Shown piece by piece: positions 10,200-18,662 of a DNA stretch of 64,000 nucleotides. This DNA is from DATFDN01 sp963756495 (GTDB lineage Bacteria; Pseudomonadota; Alphaproteobacteria; Acetobacterales; Acetobacteraceae): NCBI GenBank assembly GCA_963756495.1, contig CAVWNS010000009.1, positions 1-64,000 on the forward strand, written 5' to 3'. Position 1 is the first letter of the stretch; each line of letters opens with the position of its first letter. The notes beneath the pieces are model-generated. The model saw only the letters and a list, made by a program, of their open reading frames with translations, made no database searches and was not told where the DNA came from. A program made the position numbers and the translations under genes.

Positions 10200-10797
10200 T
10201 ACGCTTGTCAGTCGGTAATGCGGTCGAGGACCATTCGCTCTGGGTCTGTCCCGGCCCGACGATGTCGCGAGTTGCTCCCGCGCCGAACTCGAAGCCAATG
10301 TGTGGCTCGGCTGCTGGGTGACGAGATCGCGCGACTGAAGGGCTGAAGGGCCGTCCGGACAGTATGCGTCCGCCGGAACCTGCAGAGATTGTCGTTGAGT
10401 TGCGGTGCTGAGACTTGTCGGGCAGCGAGGCGCTGATCGAGGCGTGCGCGGATGTCGATTGGGTTCCACGACAGCAGCTCGGCGACGCGGTTCTCCGGAT
10501 GAGCGGTTTCCGCCCAAGCTCGCAGGACGATTCCCAGGTCGTCCTGGAGGAGCAAGATGACCAGATCGCCACCGCTCGTGCCCCTGACGGCACCGCGCCA
10601 GCTCAGCATCGGATTCGACTCCATCGCCAGGATAACGCGCTCGACGTCGTTAAGAAAGCGGACGAACTCCTCATGCCGATGCTGCTGCATGCACCGACTA
10701 ATGACTGTGCCATCGAGCACGTTGAGTGCCGTGAACAGCATCGTTATACGTGGCGATTGTAGTATCGTGGATCATGGTGCCGCAACGGCCGGGCTTA
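10200..10797 (-). pseudogene. Fused IS630 and IS66-type transposase fragments between two MITEs
   Basis: Reading down from 10797: KPGRCGTMIHD, then after a shift LFTALNVLDGTVISRCMQQH and EEFVRFLNDVER. This is the middle of an IS630 transposase and is closely similar to the intact copy at 16763-17833. The frame then changes character (VLRAWAETAHPENRVAELLSWN), which resembles the extreme C-terminus of IS66 TnpC. The IS630 part is certain; the IS66 part is tentative. No catalytic triad remains. The block is bounded exactly by the two MITE copies. Confidence 0.65.
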
Positions 10798-10906
10798 TAC
10801 CAAGTCTCTCTGATCAGAACCTATGGGAAGCTTGCCACTCTCCCGACAGCCCGCCTTTTTCGTCGAGGACACCGGCTCTGTGGGTTCTGATCAGAGAGAC
10901 TTGGTA
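10798..10906. mobile_element. MITE copy 2 (~105 bp, perfect terminal repeats)
   Basis: Same element as copy 1, with perfect 21-bp terminal inverted repeats and TA on both sides (10798-10799 and 10905-10906). It abuts the C-terminal codons of the IS481-type transposase (after ...NEASQPDT), so it inserted at or near that gene's end. Confidence 0.88.
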
Positions 10907-11899
10907 TAAGGTGTCTGGTTGCGAGGCCTCGTTGGCAGCATCAGCGATGAGGCGTGCCTTGGTGGCGTCGCAGGGACCCGCACGCCCGTGCGGCTTGGCG
11001 TTGGCGAGATCGGGTGCGGCTTTGAGGCGCTCGGCGACGACCTGGTCGGGCGTGTGGCCATCCAGCACGCGCTGGCGGCGGGCCGTTGTAGGCGGCGTTG
11101 AAGCCGCGCAGCAGCTGCTCGAGCGCGCGATGCGAGTGGATGGTGATGCCGAGCACTTCGGAGCCGATGCGACCGTTGAAGCGCTCGACCATGCCATTCG
11201 TCTGGGGCGTGCGGGGGCGGGTGTGCCGATACTGCGCGCCGAGGGCCATGCAGGCCTTGGCGAAGGCAGGCGTGAAGCAGCTGCCATTGTCGGTCAGCAC
11301 GTGGATGAGCCGAAAGGGGAAGGCCGCCGCGGCTTCCCGGAGGAAGGCGATGGCGCTGGCCTCGGTCTCGTCGTCCTTGACCGCGAGGTGCACGAAGCGG
11401 GACCTGCGGTCGATGGCGACGTAGAGGTAGCGCTTGCGCCGCTCGCCGTCGGAGGTTTGCAGCTTGGGCAGGTGCTTATGTCGATGTGCACGAAGCCGAG
11501 GTCGTAGTCGCGGAACGTGCCCTGGCCCTTGGCGGGGCGCTCCGAGAAAGGCAAACGTCTCCGGGCCAGGTCCTCGGCCTTGAGGATGCGCCAGACGTTG
11601 TCGCGGTTGACGTGCGGCAGGAAGTGCCTGACGACGAAGGTGAGGTCGTCGAGGGCGAGGTTGGTCGCGCGCCGCAGGGCGCAGACGACGGCGCGCTCCT
11701 CCTCACTCGCCTTCCAGGGCAGCCGGTGCGGGCGGGCGGAGCGGTCCACGCAGTCCGTAGCGCCTCGCTTGCGCCACTTGCGCACGGTCCCGGCGCTGAC
11801 GCCGTAGCGCCGGGCCAGCACGCCTGAGGGATCGTCCGAGCGGGCGATCTCGGCACGGGTGATGGGCGTGGTGCGGGCGTTCGGGTGAAGGTGCAGCAT
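10907..11899 (-). pseudogene. IS481-family transposase, frameshifted
   Basis: DDE transposase in three frames. N-terminal HTH part: RRYGVSAGTVRKWRKR, then DNVWRILKAEDL and GFVHIDISTCPSCK. A shift near 11470 follows. The catalytic core has HLTDNGSCFTPAF-like residues (HVLTDNGSCF) and RPRTPQTNGMVERFNGRI with the catalytic Glu. Another shift near 11095 leads into the C-terminal part (RVLDGHTPDQVVAERL, ...NEASQPDT). Joined, it is ~320 aa, normal for IS481. The first Asp (HIDIS) and the second Asp and Glu are present, so only the indels inactivate it. MITE copy 2 sits at its 3' end. Confidence 0.8.
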
Positions 11900-12126
11900 A
11901 GGTCACCCTTGTCCAGGTGCGACGGCGGTCAGGCGCGCGAAGCGGTAAGTGTGCTCCATGATAGCCAACCCGACCGGATCCCAACAATGCTCCGCAATCA
12001 AGACAGCTAGCCCGCATTTCTCACGGCGGGTATGTGCACCGGGGCTCTGAATCGGCGAAAGTTCTTCTGCGACAAAGCCTTACCGCTGAGCAGAGGACAT
12101 TCCCGGTGCCGACAGAGTGTAGCGCG

Positions 12127-13491
12127 ATGCGATTCGACTTTGCACGTGTGGAAGGCCGCGCCGTGGAGGCGTCGTTTGACGGCGGGCGGCTGACGTCGGA
12201 TGCCGGCGCGTTGCTGCTCGGCGCCAGCAACCGGGTGATCGGCCTGACCCGGCGCTTGGCCGCGTGCTTCAGCGACGCGCGCGCCCCGACGCTGATCGAG
12301 CACAGCGTCGAGACGCTGGTGATGCAGCGGGGGGTCGGCATCGCGCTCGGCTACGAGGACCTGATCGACCACGACGACCTGCGGCATGACCCGGTGCTGG
12401 CCACCCTCGCCGGCAAGCTCGCGGCGCGCCGCTGGCCGGTAAATCGACGCTGAACCGGCTGGAACTGAGCCGCCCGGAACCGACGCGTTATGCCCGGCTG
12501 GCCGCCGATACAGCGGCGATTGCGGCGCTGTTTGTCGATCTGTTCCTCGACGCGCATGCCCGCGCGCCGAAGCAGATCACGCTCGACCTCGACGCCACCG
12601 ACGATCCGCTGCACGGACACCAGGAAGGCCAATTCTTCCACGGCTATGGAGCCTGTCCTCGGGCCGGCGAAGCCGGACCCGGGGGACTGCTACTGCTACC
12701 TGCCGCTCTACGTGTTCTGCGGCCGGCATTTGCTGGCGGCGAAGCTGCGGCGGTCGAACATCGATGCCGCCGCCGGTGCGGTGGACGAGATCGCCCGCAT
12801 CGTGCGCCAGATCCGGGCGCGCTGGCCGCGGGTGCGCATTCTGCTGCGCGCCGACAGCGGCTTCGCCCGTGAGGCGCTGATGCCATGGTGCGAGCAGAAC
12901 CGGGTCGACTTCCTGTTCGGCCTGGCGCGCAATGCCCGCCTGGTGAAGAAGATCGAGGCGGAGATGATGGCTGCCCGCGCCGAGGCCGAGGCGACCGGCC
13001 AGCCGGCGCGCCGCTTCCGCGACTTCGCCTGGTCGACGCTGGACAGTTGGAGCCGCGCGCGCCGCGTGATCGCCAAGGCCGAATGGACGCAGGGCGAAGC
13101 CACCCCGCGTTTCGTCGTCACCTCGCTCACACCGACCGAGGCGGCGGCGCGGCACCTCTATGAGGCGATCTACTGCGCGCGGGGCGAGATGGAGAACCGC
13201 ATCAAGGAGTGCCAACTCGACCTGTTCGCCGACCGCACCTCGGCGGCCACCATGCGCGCCAACCAGTTGCGCTTGTGGTTCGCCTCGGCCGCCTACGTGC
13301 TGCTGTGCGCGCCGCGCCGCATTGGCCTGGCGCACACCGAGTTCGCCACCGCGACCTGCGCCACCATCCGGCTCAAGCTGCTGAAGATCGGTGCGCTGGT
13401 GCGCATCAGCCACCGCCGCAGCCGTGTCGCCATGGCCTCCGCCTGCCCAGTGCAGCACGTCTTTGCGCTGGCGCACGCGCGACTACGATGA
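12127..13491 (+). pseudogene. IS1380 transposase, two breaks
   Basis: Starts MRFDFARVEGRAVEASFDGG, then LTSDAGALLLG and VMQRGVGIALGYEDLIDHDDLRHDP. This first part ends in a shift near 12440. The next part (TLNRLELS, ITLDLDATDDPLHGHQEGQFFHGY) is broken by a ~37-base palindromic insert at ~12650. The rest is intact in a third frame (LPLYVFCGRHLLAAKLRRSN, ILLRADSGFAREALMPWCE, ...RGEMENRIKECQLDLFADRTS). The DDE residues are all recognisable (DLDATDD, RADSGF, ENRIKE). Joined, it is ~450 aa. Inactive as written. Confidence 0.85.
12655..12687. repeat. REP-like palindrome inserted in the IS1380 transposase
   Basis: GTCCTCGGGCCGGC, a GAA loop, then GCCGGACCCGGGGGAC. It interrupts the conserved HGYYDCYCYLP coding stretch of the transposase. 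It resembles the small CTCGGG...CCCGAG palindromes scattered in alphaproteobacterial genomes. Confidence 0.6.
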
Positions 13492-13688
13492 CCGGCTGCG
13501 GCGCCGCACGAACCAGACACCGCAAGCTCAATGCTCAGCACCCACGTCGCCTCGATCGCGACGCCAGCGAACCGCACCCAGAAACCGCACTGACGCGGAC
13601 AAAAGGCACCGAGCAGTCGCCACCACCGCGCCGCTCACCGCTGCACTGCCAGGCGCCCCAATCAACAGTAACCGGTGAGAAATGCGGG

Positions 13689-14190
13689 CTAGGCGGGCCG
13701 GCGCAGCAAGGCACGCAACAACTCCCGCAGGAAGTTGAGGATCAGCTGCAGATTATACCTGGCCTCGCACAGCAGCGCGTTGGTTGCATCACCGCGCACG
13801 CCGGCGAGGAAGTTGGACACCTCTAAAAACGTCCGGACGGCGATCCTGCACCCAGTAAAATCAGAGACTTAGCAGCGTTCGGCGGTGCGCCGGGAGGGGT
13901 TTTTAGAGGTGTCCAGTTGCGATCAAGCCGGCCGTCGGTCTTCATGTGACCGATCACGGGCTCGATGGCGATGCGCCGTTTCAGCTCGCGGCGGATCGTC
14001 GGGGTGATGGCGCGGCGCTGACCGGAGACGAACACGCGGCGCTGGTCGAGGTCGTACGGCGATAGCCGGGATCGACGTAGGCGCGCACCATGCTGGTGCC
14101 GCTGATGCATTCGGCCTGCGAGCGCGGGCGCCAGCGTGTAACCGCCATCGCGTGGGTCTCCAAGATACTGAGCTTACCAATCAGCGTGGG
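13689..14190 (-). pseudogene. IS5-family transposase C-terminal part, split by a 100-bp mini-element
   Basis: Reading down from ~14190: ECISGTSMVRAYVDPGYR, a shift, then RRAITPTIRRELKRRIAIEPVIGHMKTDGRLDRN. Interrupted here by the mini-element at 13815-13914. It resumes exactly in register with NFLAGVRGDATNALLCEARYN and LILNFLRELL, and ends at a TAG (13689-13691) formed by the IS1380 end. The conserved EPVIGHMKTDGRL with the catalytic Glu identifies the IS5 group. The N-terminal half, with the two Asp residues, is not recognisable. Confidence 0.75.
13811..13918. mobile_element. 100-bp mini-element with 16-bp perfect TIR and 4-bp target duplication
   Basis: Element 13815-13914: left end GGACACCTCTAAAAAC, right end its exact complement. 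It is flanked by AGTT at 13811-13814 and again at 13915-13918. Removing the element and one AGTT restores the reading frame of the IS5 transposase (RLDRN-FLAG), which proves insertion. It encodes nothing. Confidence 0.92.
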
Positions 14191-14506
14191 CGGCGAGAAC
14201 TGGGCCGCCGTCGCGTCCCTGGTCGAGACGTGCAAGCTCGAAGCTTGGATCCGCGGTGTTGAAGTGGCCTGGATTTGGAGCGCCCTCTACAATGGGCACA
14301 TCGTCAACTATCGGCGCATCATCCACAGCCTGCGCTGCAAGCCAATGGCGCTGCTCAATTTGGTCTATCGTGACGCGCTGTTGTTCCCACGCCCCGCCTA
14401 TCGTCTGGCCTGGGAGAAGCTGCTGGCACCCGGCGATCCGCCGAGCAGATGCGATCCGTCGCGCCCGCCAGGGGGGCCGGAACCGCGCCGCCCTGGGTCT
14501 CTATGA
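14190..14506 (+). pseudogene. Joined fragments of an IS66 TnpC end and an IS21-like transposase
   Basis: The plus-strand reading GGENWAAVASLVETCKL matches the C-terminal region of IS66 TnpC (usually followed by N-x-V-[DN]-P). It switches at ~14237 to WIWSALYNGHIVNYRRIIHSL and DALLFPRPAYRLAWEKLLA, which resembles an IS21-type IstA C-terminal region. Both pieces are too short to function. The IS66 assignment is fairly secure, the IS21 one less so. Confidence 0.5.
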
Positions 14507-14514
14507 TCGGTCCC

Positions 14515-16098
14515 GCCAGTCTTTTCCTTGGACCGGAACGGTAGAGATCAATCCGCTTGAAATCGGCAACCTCGAAGCCGGCGGAGCGGCAATACGTATG
14601 CAGACCCGCAAATCCGGCGCTCGGCAGGATGTGCGCGACGAGTTCCTCGCGGAATGAGCGCGGCGTCAACTCCTTGATGTCGCACCAGACAAGCCCGCCG
14701 CCGTATCCGCGCGTGCAGTCCTGGGCAGGTCGGAGCAGATGCCCGCCCATGCGGACGATTGGTCCCGCGGGACGCGACGACAGAGGATCGAACTTGACGG
14801 GGTTTGCCGCATGGGGATGCCAGGGTCCTTCGATTCTATCGCTAAAGAAGATCGACAGTGTTTCGTCGGACGAGCTACCGAACTCGCTTACGGCTGAAAA
14901 CATCCACCAAAGCCCGGTTTCCGAATCGAAATGCAGGGTGGAGTCAACAGCCTCTATGTTCTCGAGAAGAACGCAACGCAACCGCCATCGGTCCGGAAAT
15001 CGCTCGGCTTCATATAGTTCGACCGTCCGGTTGGCTCTCGTCTCGGGCACCATCAGTGCGGCACCTTCGTGGCTGAACACAAAGGGATACGAAAGATGGT
15101 ACGGTCGCGCGAGGGTCTCTGCGACAGGTTCATGTGTCCCGTCATCTCTTAGGATCACGTGATTGATGCGGCCCAACCCCGTTCTGTAATCATAGTTCTC
15201 GAAGAAGAGCGCCGTTATACCATCATGGCGGAGGACAAAAGGATCAGCATAGAAATGTGCCCGATCCGAATTCGATCAACGAGAAGGTTGCTGGGTCTAG
15301 ATCATCTTCCGAAGGTTCGCCCGCCGTTCCGATCCGCCGATAGCCGATGCACCAATCCTCCGGCCGGGTAAATCGCTTGCGAATTTCTCGACCAACTCTC
15401 GGAAGATAGGTGTTCAGCAGTCGGCTCGACCAAAAGTCCAATGCCGCCGGCGCGGCCCCTGGCGAGGGAAGAGGGCTCGGCTTGGGCAGCGGTTTGTCGG
15501 TGATGAGGTGGTCCACCGCACCGCGAATCAGGATGATCATGCGGGCGAGAGTAGTGTCGAGCGCGCGCGGGATGAGGTCAATCGCGACAAAATAGGCGCC
15601 ATGCAGGAGATACGTCTGGTTGTCTCGCGTCACGACGACGCCGAGATGCGGTGTTTGCCACCTCAGCAGGGGAACGATCAGGCCCTCGATTGCAAACGCG
15701 CCCTGGAAAACCGGAGAGAGAATTGTTGCTGCCCTCGTCTCGGCGGGCAAGTTGTGCGGATCGTGCTCCGTCGCGTTCACGACGAGGCAATCTGACCAGC
15801 TGATATCATTTGCGAGCGGAGCTTGAATTGTCGAGATCCAGTCCGCGTTCTCATTCGAGTGCCTCCCAAGCAGGGTGCGCTCGAGCGCCTCAGAGCGAAG
15901 TGGCGATTGCGAAAGCACGTTGCCCGCGAGCCGAAAGAGGCCAGTTGGCAAGTCGAATTGCGATTGTAGAGCGGTGATGAGGCGCGGAACCCACGTCCGC
16001 ACCCGGTCCGAGGGCACGAGAACCACAATTTGCGTATAAAGCAGGCCCTTCTCCACGCTCTCGTCCTTGGGTCGAGCCGGCGCGCTGTCGGAAAGCAA
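14515..16098 (-). CDS. GINT1-like glycosyltransferase-associated protein (formyltransferase-like N-domain plus beta-propeller), frameshifted
   Basis: The first ~280 residues resemble the N-terminal, formyltransferase-like part found in bacterial polysaccharide loci (RAATILSPVFQGAFAIEGLIVPLLRW, PHLGVVV). The second part is the five-bladed-propeller-type domain named after the N-terminus of glucosamine inositolphosphorylceramide transferase 1. Its signature YADPFVLRHDGITALFFENYDY only reads through after a shift near 15245. Further blades show YHLSYPFVFSHEGAALMVPE, DSTLHFDSETGLWWMF, and GGHLLRPAQDC with YGGGLVWCDIKEL. Joined, it is ~530 aa. The C-terminus after DFKRIDLYRS runs without a stop into IS debris to 14355, so the natural end is lost. 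Likely role: sugar modification or transfer on an extracellular glycan. Confidence 0.65.
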
Positions 16099-16750
16099 GC
16101 GGGCCGCTGCGCCGGTCCAGGCACTTTAACCTTCTGCGTCATCTCCCGCTCCCGTTAAGTTGATCCGGGCCAATCCTCGCCCCGGGAACTGCAGTCCACG
16201 CGCTCCGGTTGGCCATATCCCATTCTGGTGATTTTGAAGCACGGTTAGCTTACACGGAAGCGGCTGGGCAAGGCAATCCTTCTGAAGAGGTGATGGATTC
16301 CGGCGCGGGCTGAAAGCGGATTTGTAGGAGGCCTCGTATGCGGAGGTTTCCTGATGTCTGGCAGCGCGCTTTTGGACCATTTCTCGGGGCTTACTCGCCT
16401 GAGGTACCGGGGCTTCGCCGGCTTACAAAGTTGTTGCGCGTTCGTACCTTCTGAGCCAGTGCACGCGCCTGTCGCAAGGTTGACTGTCCAGCCAGCCCGA
16501 ACACCGGAACCGCCCAAGAGCGCATGCTCGTCGGCTTGACCCGGATACTGTGCCAACTGTAGCGCAGCCCCTCCCGGCGCTGGCCACATGCGAACAGGAG
16601 CGCCGCCAACCGTGAGCAATGCTGCCAGTAAACTCGCGGGGCAATGCGGCGCATAATGGGACCGTGACAACGTAACAGAGTTGACAGCATGTCAATGCGC
16701 GCCTCCACGAACGCGGGATCAGCGAAGGGCTTGGAAGCCAACATCTTTAC

Positions 16751-17892
16751 TAGTGCTCTGACTCATACGGACCGTGCAGGCAGTCTGTCGAGCTTGGCCA
16801 GGATTGAGGCGGCCGAGGCGGTCCAGACGAACGGCTTCGGCTCGGCGTTGTGCTCGGCGAGGTAGCGTTTGATGGCGGCTTGCAGATCGACGATCGAATG
16901 GAAGCTGCCGCGACGGATGCGCTTGCGCGTCAGCACGGAAAGGAAGTTCTCGACGGCGTTCAACCACGATCCGGACGTGGGCGTGAAGTGGAAGGTCCAG
17001 CGGGGATGCCGTTCGAGCCACGCCTTCACCTTCGGATGCTTATGAGTGGCGTCGTTGTCGACCACCGCCTCGATCAGCTTGCCGGCCGGAACAGCGCGCT
17101 CGACGTCGTTGAGGAAGCGGATGAACTCCTCGTGCCGGTGCTGCTGCATGCAGCGGCCAATGACGGAGCCGTCGAGCACGTTGAGTGCGGCGAACAGCGT
17201 GGTCGTGCCGTGGCGCTTGTAGTCGTGGGTCATCGTGCCGCATCGGCCCGGCTTGATCGGCAAGCCCGGCTGCGTGCGATCGAGCGCCTGGATCTGGCTC
17301 TTTTCGTCGATGGACAGCACGACGGCTTGCGTCGGCGGGTCCAGATAGAGGCCGACGATGTCGGTCAGCTTGGCGGCGAAGTCGGGATCGCGCGACCGCT
17401 TGAACGTGCGGATGCGGTGCGGCTGGAGCTTGTGCGCGGCCCAGATGCGCGGCACCGATGTCAGGGAGATGCCGACGGCCCGAGCCATCGCCCGGCCGGT
17501 CCAGTGCGTGGCCTCATGCGGCGGATCGGCGCAGGTCAGCGCAACGACGCGCGCCACCGTCTCAGCCAAGATCGGCGGCTTGCCAGGCTTGCGCGTCTTG
17601 TCTCGCAGCAGCCCGTCCGCGCCCTCCTCGGCGAAGCGTCGCTGCCAGCGCCAGACCATCGGACGACTGACCCCCAGGCGCGTCGCCACCGGCTGCACCG
17701 GGCCGCGCTCCGCTGCCGCAAGCACGACCCGCGCGCGCTCGACATGCTTTTGCGGCCGATTGCGGTCGGCGAGGATCGCCTCAAGCGTCTCTCTATCCGA
17801 CGAACTCAGGATCACGCATACCGTCTGTGCCATGCCGACAGAATCGCACGGTCGCACACCGTTGTGAATCGCCCGAACGGGTCAGAGCACTA
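16751..17892 (-). mobile_element. IS630-family insertion sequence, apparently intact
   Basis: 1,138 bp (16753-17890) with terminal repeats GTGCTCTGACTC and GAGTCAGAGCAC-like (the right end reads GGGTCAGAGCAC) and a TA duplicated on both sides (16751-16752, 17891-17892). It carries one full-length transposase gene and is the only IS in the window without visible damage. Confidence 0.92.
16763..17833 (-). CDS. IS630-family transposase
   Basis: ~356 aa, full length. The N-terminal HTH (VATRLGVSRPMVWRWQRRF) is followed by a DDE catalytic core: VLSIDEKSQIQALDR (first D), VVDNDATHKHPKVKAWL (second D), and SGSWLNAVENFLSVL (E). ATG 17833 was chosen because the family starts at MAQTVCVIL; the ORF start at 17857 lies closer to the terminal repeat. 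Closely related codons survive in the dead fragment at 10200-10797, so the family has been active here at least twice. Confidence 0.93.
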   Translation of the reverse strand: MAQTVCVILSSSDRETLEAILADRNRPQKHVERARVVLAAAERGPVQPVATRLGVSRPMVWRWQRRFAEEGADGLLRDKTRKPGKPPILAETVARVVALTCADPPHEATHWTGRAMARAVGISLTSVPRIWAAHKLQPHRIRTFKRSRDPDFAAKLTDIVGLYLDPPTQAVVLSIDEKSQIQALDRTQPGLPIKPGRCGTMTHDYKRHGTTTLFAALNVLDGSVIGRCMQQHRHEEFIRFLNDVERAVPAGKLIEAVVDNDATHKHPKVKAWLERHPRWTFHFTPTSGSWLNAVENFLSVLTRKRIRRGSFHSIVDLQAAIKRYLAEHNAEPKPFVWTASAASILAKLDRLPARSV

Positions 17893-18334
17893 GCTGGTTA
17901 TCGGCATCCTGATGGTAGAGCCGGGCGACAATGGGGAAGTGGCGGGCCCTGTATCATTGGTGGAATTCCAGGAAAAACAGGTCTTCTAGCCCGCGGGTTC
18001 CCGCAGCGAACTCGTCGATTATGGTACTTCGGCGCAAGCAGTTCAGCGCTTCATGCGAGCCATCCTCGAAATGCTTCTCCAACCACTCTAGATAGCCGGT
18101 ATAATCAAGGGTCACATCGATCAGCGGTCTCGGGGAGACCTGACCGTCATCCAGGCGGCACCCAAACATCGCTGCATTGATGTCCTCGTCCAGCCCAGCC
18201 AATTGCGCGCAGACGGTGCCGAGAATTCCCGGGACCAGTTCGTCATCGCTGTCGAGATAGAGCACCCAAAGACCACGAGCCGCTGCGAAGCCGGTTTTTC
18301 GAGCTGAAAGCACACCGCGATTCTCCATGTGAAG

Positions 18335-18559
18335 TCAGCAGACTTCCACGTCGTCGGGATCGAGGTCCCGCTCGCGCGCGACGCAGGCTGAGCGGAAACG
18401 GGAGTACAGCCGGACAGCGTGGCTAACGATCTCGGCCGGGAGCTGATGGCCGGCGTAGCGGGAACGAGCGGCTGTCAGTCGAGTATGCGCAGCAGCCGAT
18501 GCAGGCGGGTGGGTGACATCCTGTCGGCTCGTTACCGCTTTCCAGTCATCACTTATCAC
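18335..18559 (-). pseudogene. IS6/IS26-type transposase N-terminal fragment
   Basis: Short reading with YAGHQLPAEIVSHAVRLYSR, which matches the start of IS6-family transposases (R-H-x-P-x-E-I-I-x-x-A-V-W-L-Y). It is followed by a frameshifted remnant. No DDE core remains. It replaces the N-terminal codons of the GT2 gene next to it. Confidence 0.55.
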
Positions 18560-18662
18560 TAACGCCTAATTAACGTCCGAAACATCTCCAGACGACGTTC
18601 CATTGCGTCGCAAGTATTATCACGACCTACGGTATATATGCATAAAATTACGGGAGCAACCT

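Larger units (their letters stand above)
12007..13692 (+). mobile_element. IS1380-family insertion sequence (1,686 bp) with perfect 18-bp ends
   Basis: Bounded by a perfect inverted repeat: CTAGCCCGCATTTCTCAC at 12007-12024 and its complement at 13675-13692. Size and gene content match the IS1380 family. No target duplication is evident in the flanking 4 bases. The right end abuts an IS5-type transposase relic, and its terminal CTAG supplies that gene's stop codon. Confidence 0.9.
16391..18328 (-). pseudogene. GT2-family glycosyltransferase split by an IS630 element and truncated at its N-terminus
   Basis: The left half reads ENRGVLSARKTGFAAARG with LWVLYLDSDDEL, the GT-A DXD-like motif, then GLEDLFFLEFHQ, followed by a shift and FPIVARLYHQDADNQ. 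The other half, MLASKPFADPAFVEARIDML to SWAVPVFGLAG, is the helical C-terminal tail common to these enzymes. Removing the IS630 (16753-17890) and one TA rejoins the two in a single frame (QDADNQLVKMLASK). The first ~80 residues (nucleotide-binding strand) are missing, because at 18330 the sequence changes to an IS6-type relic. So a surface-glycan GT was lost by two IS events. The 16100-16390 stretch downstream is gene-free. Confidence 0.75.
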
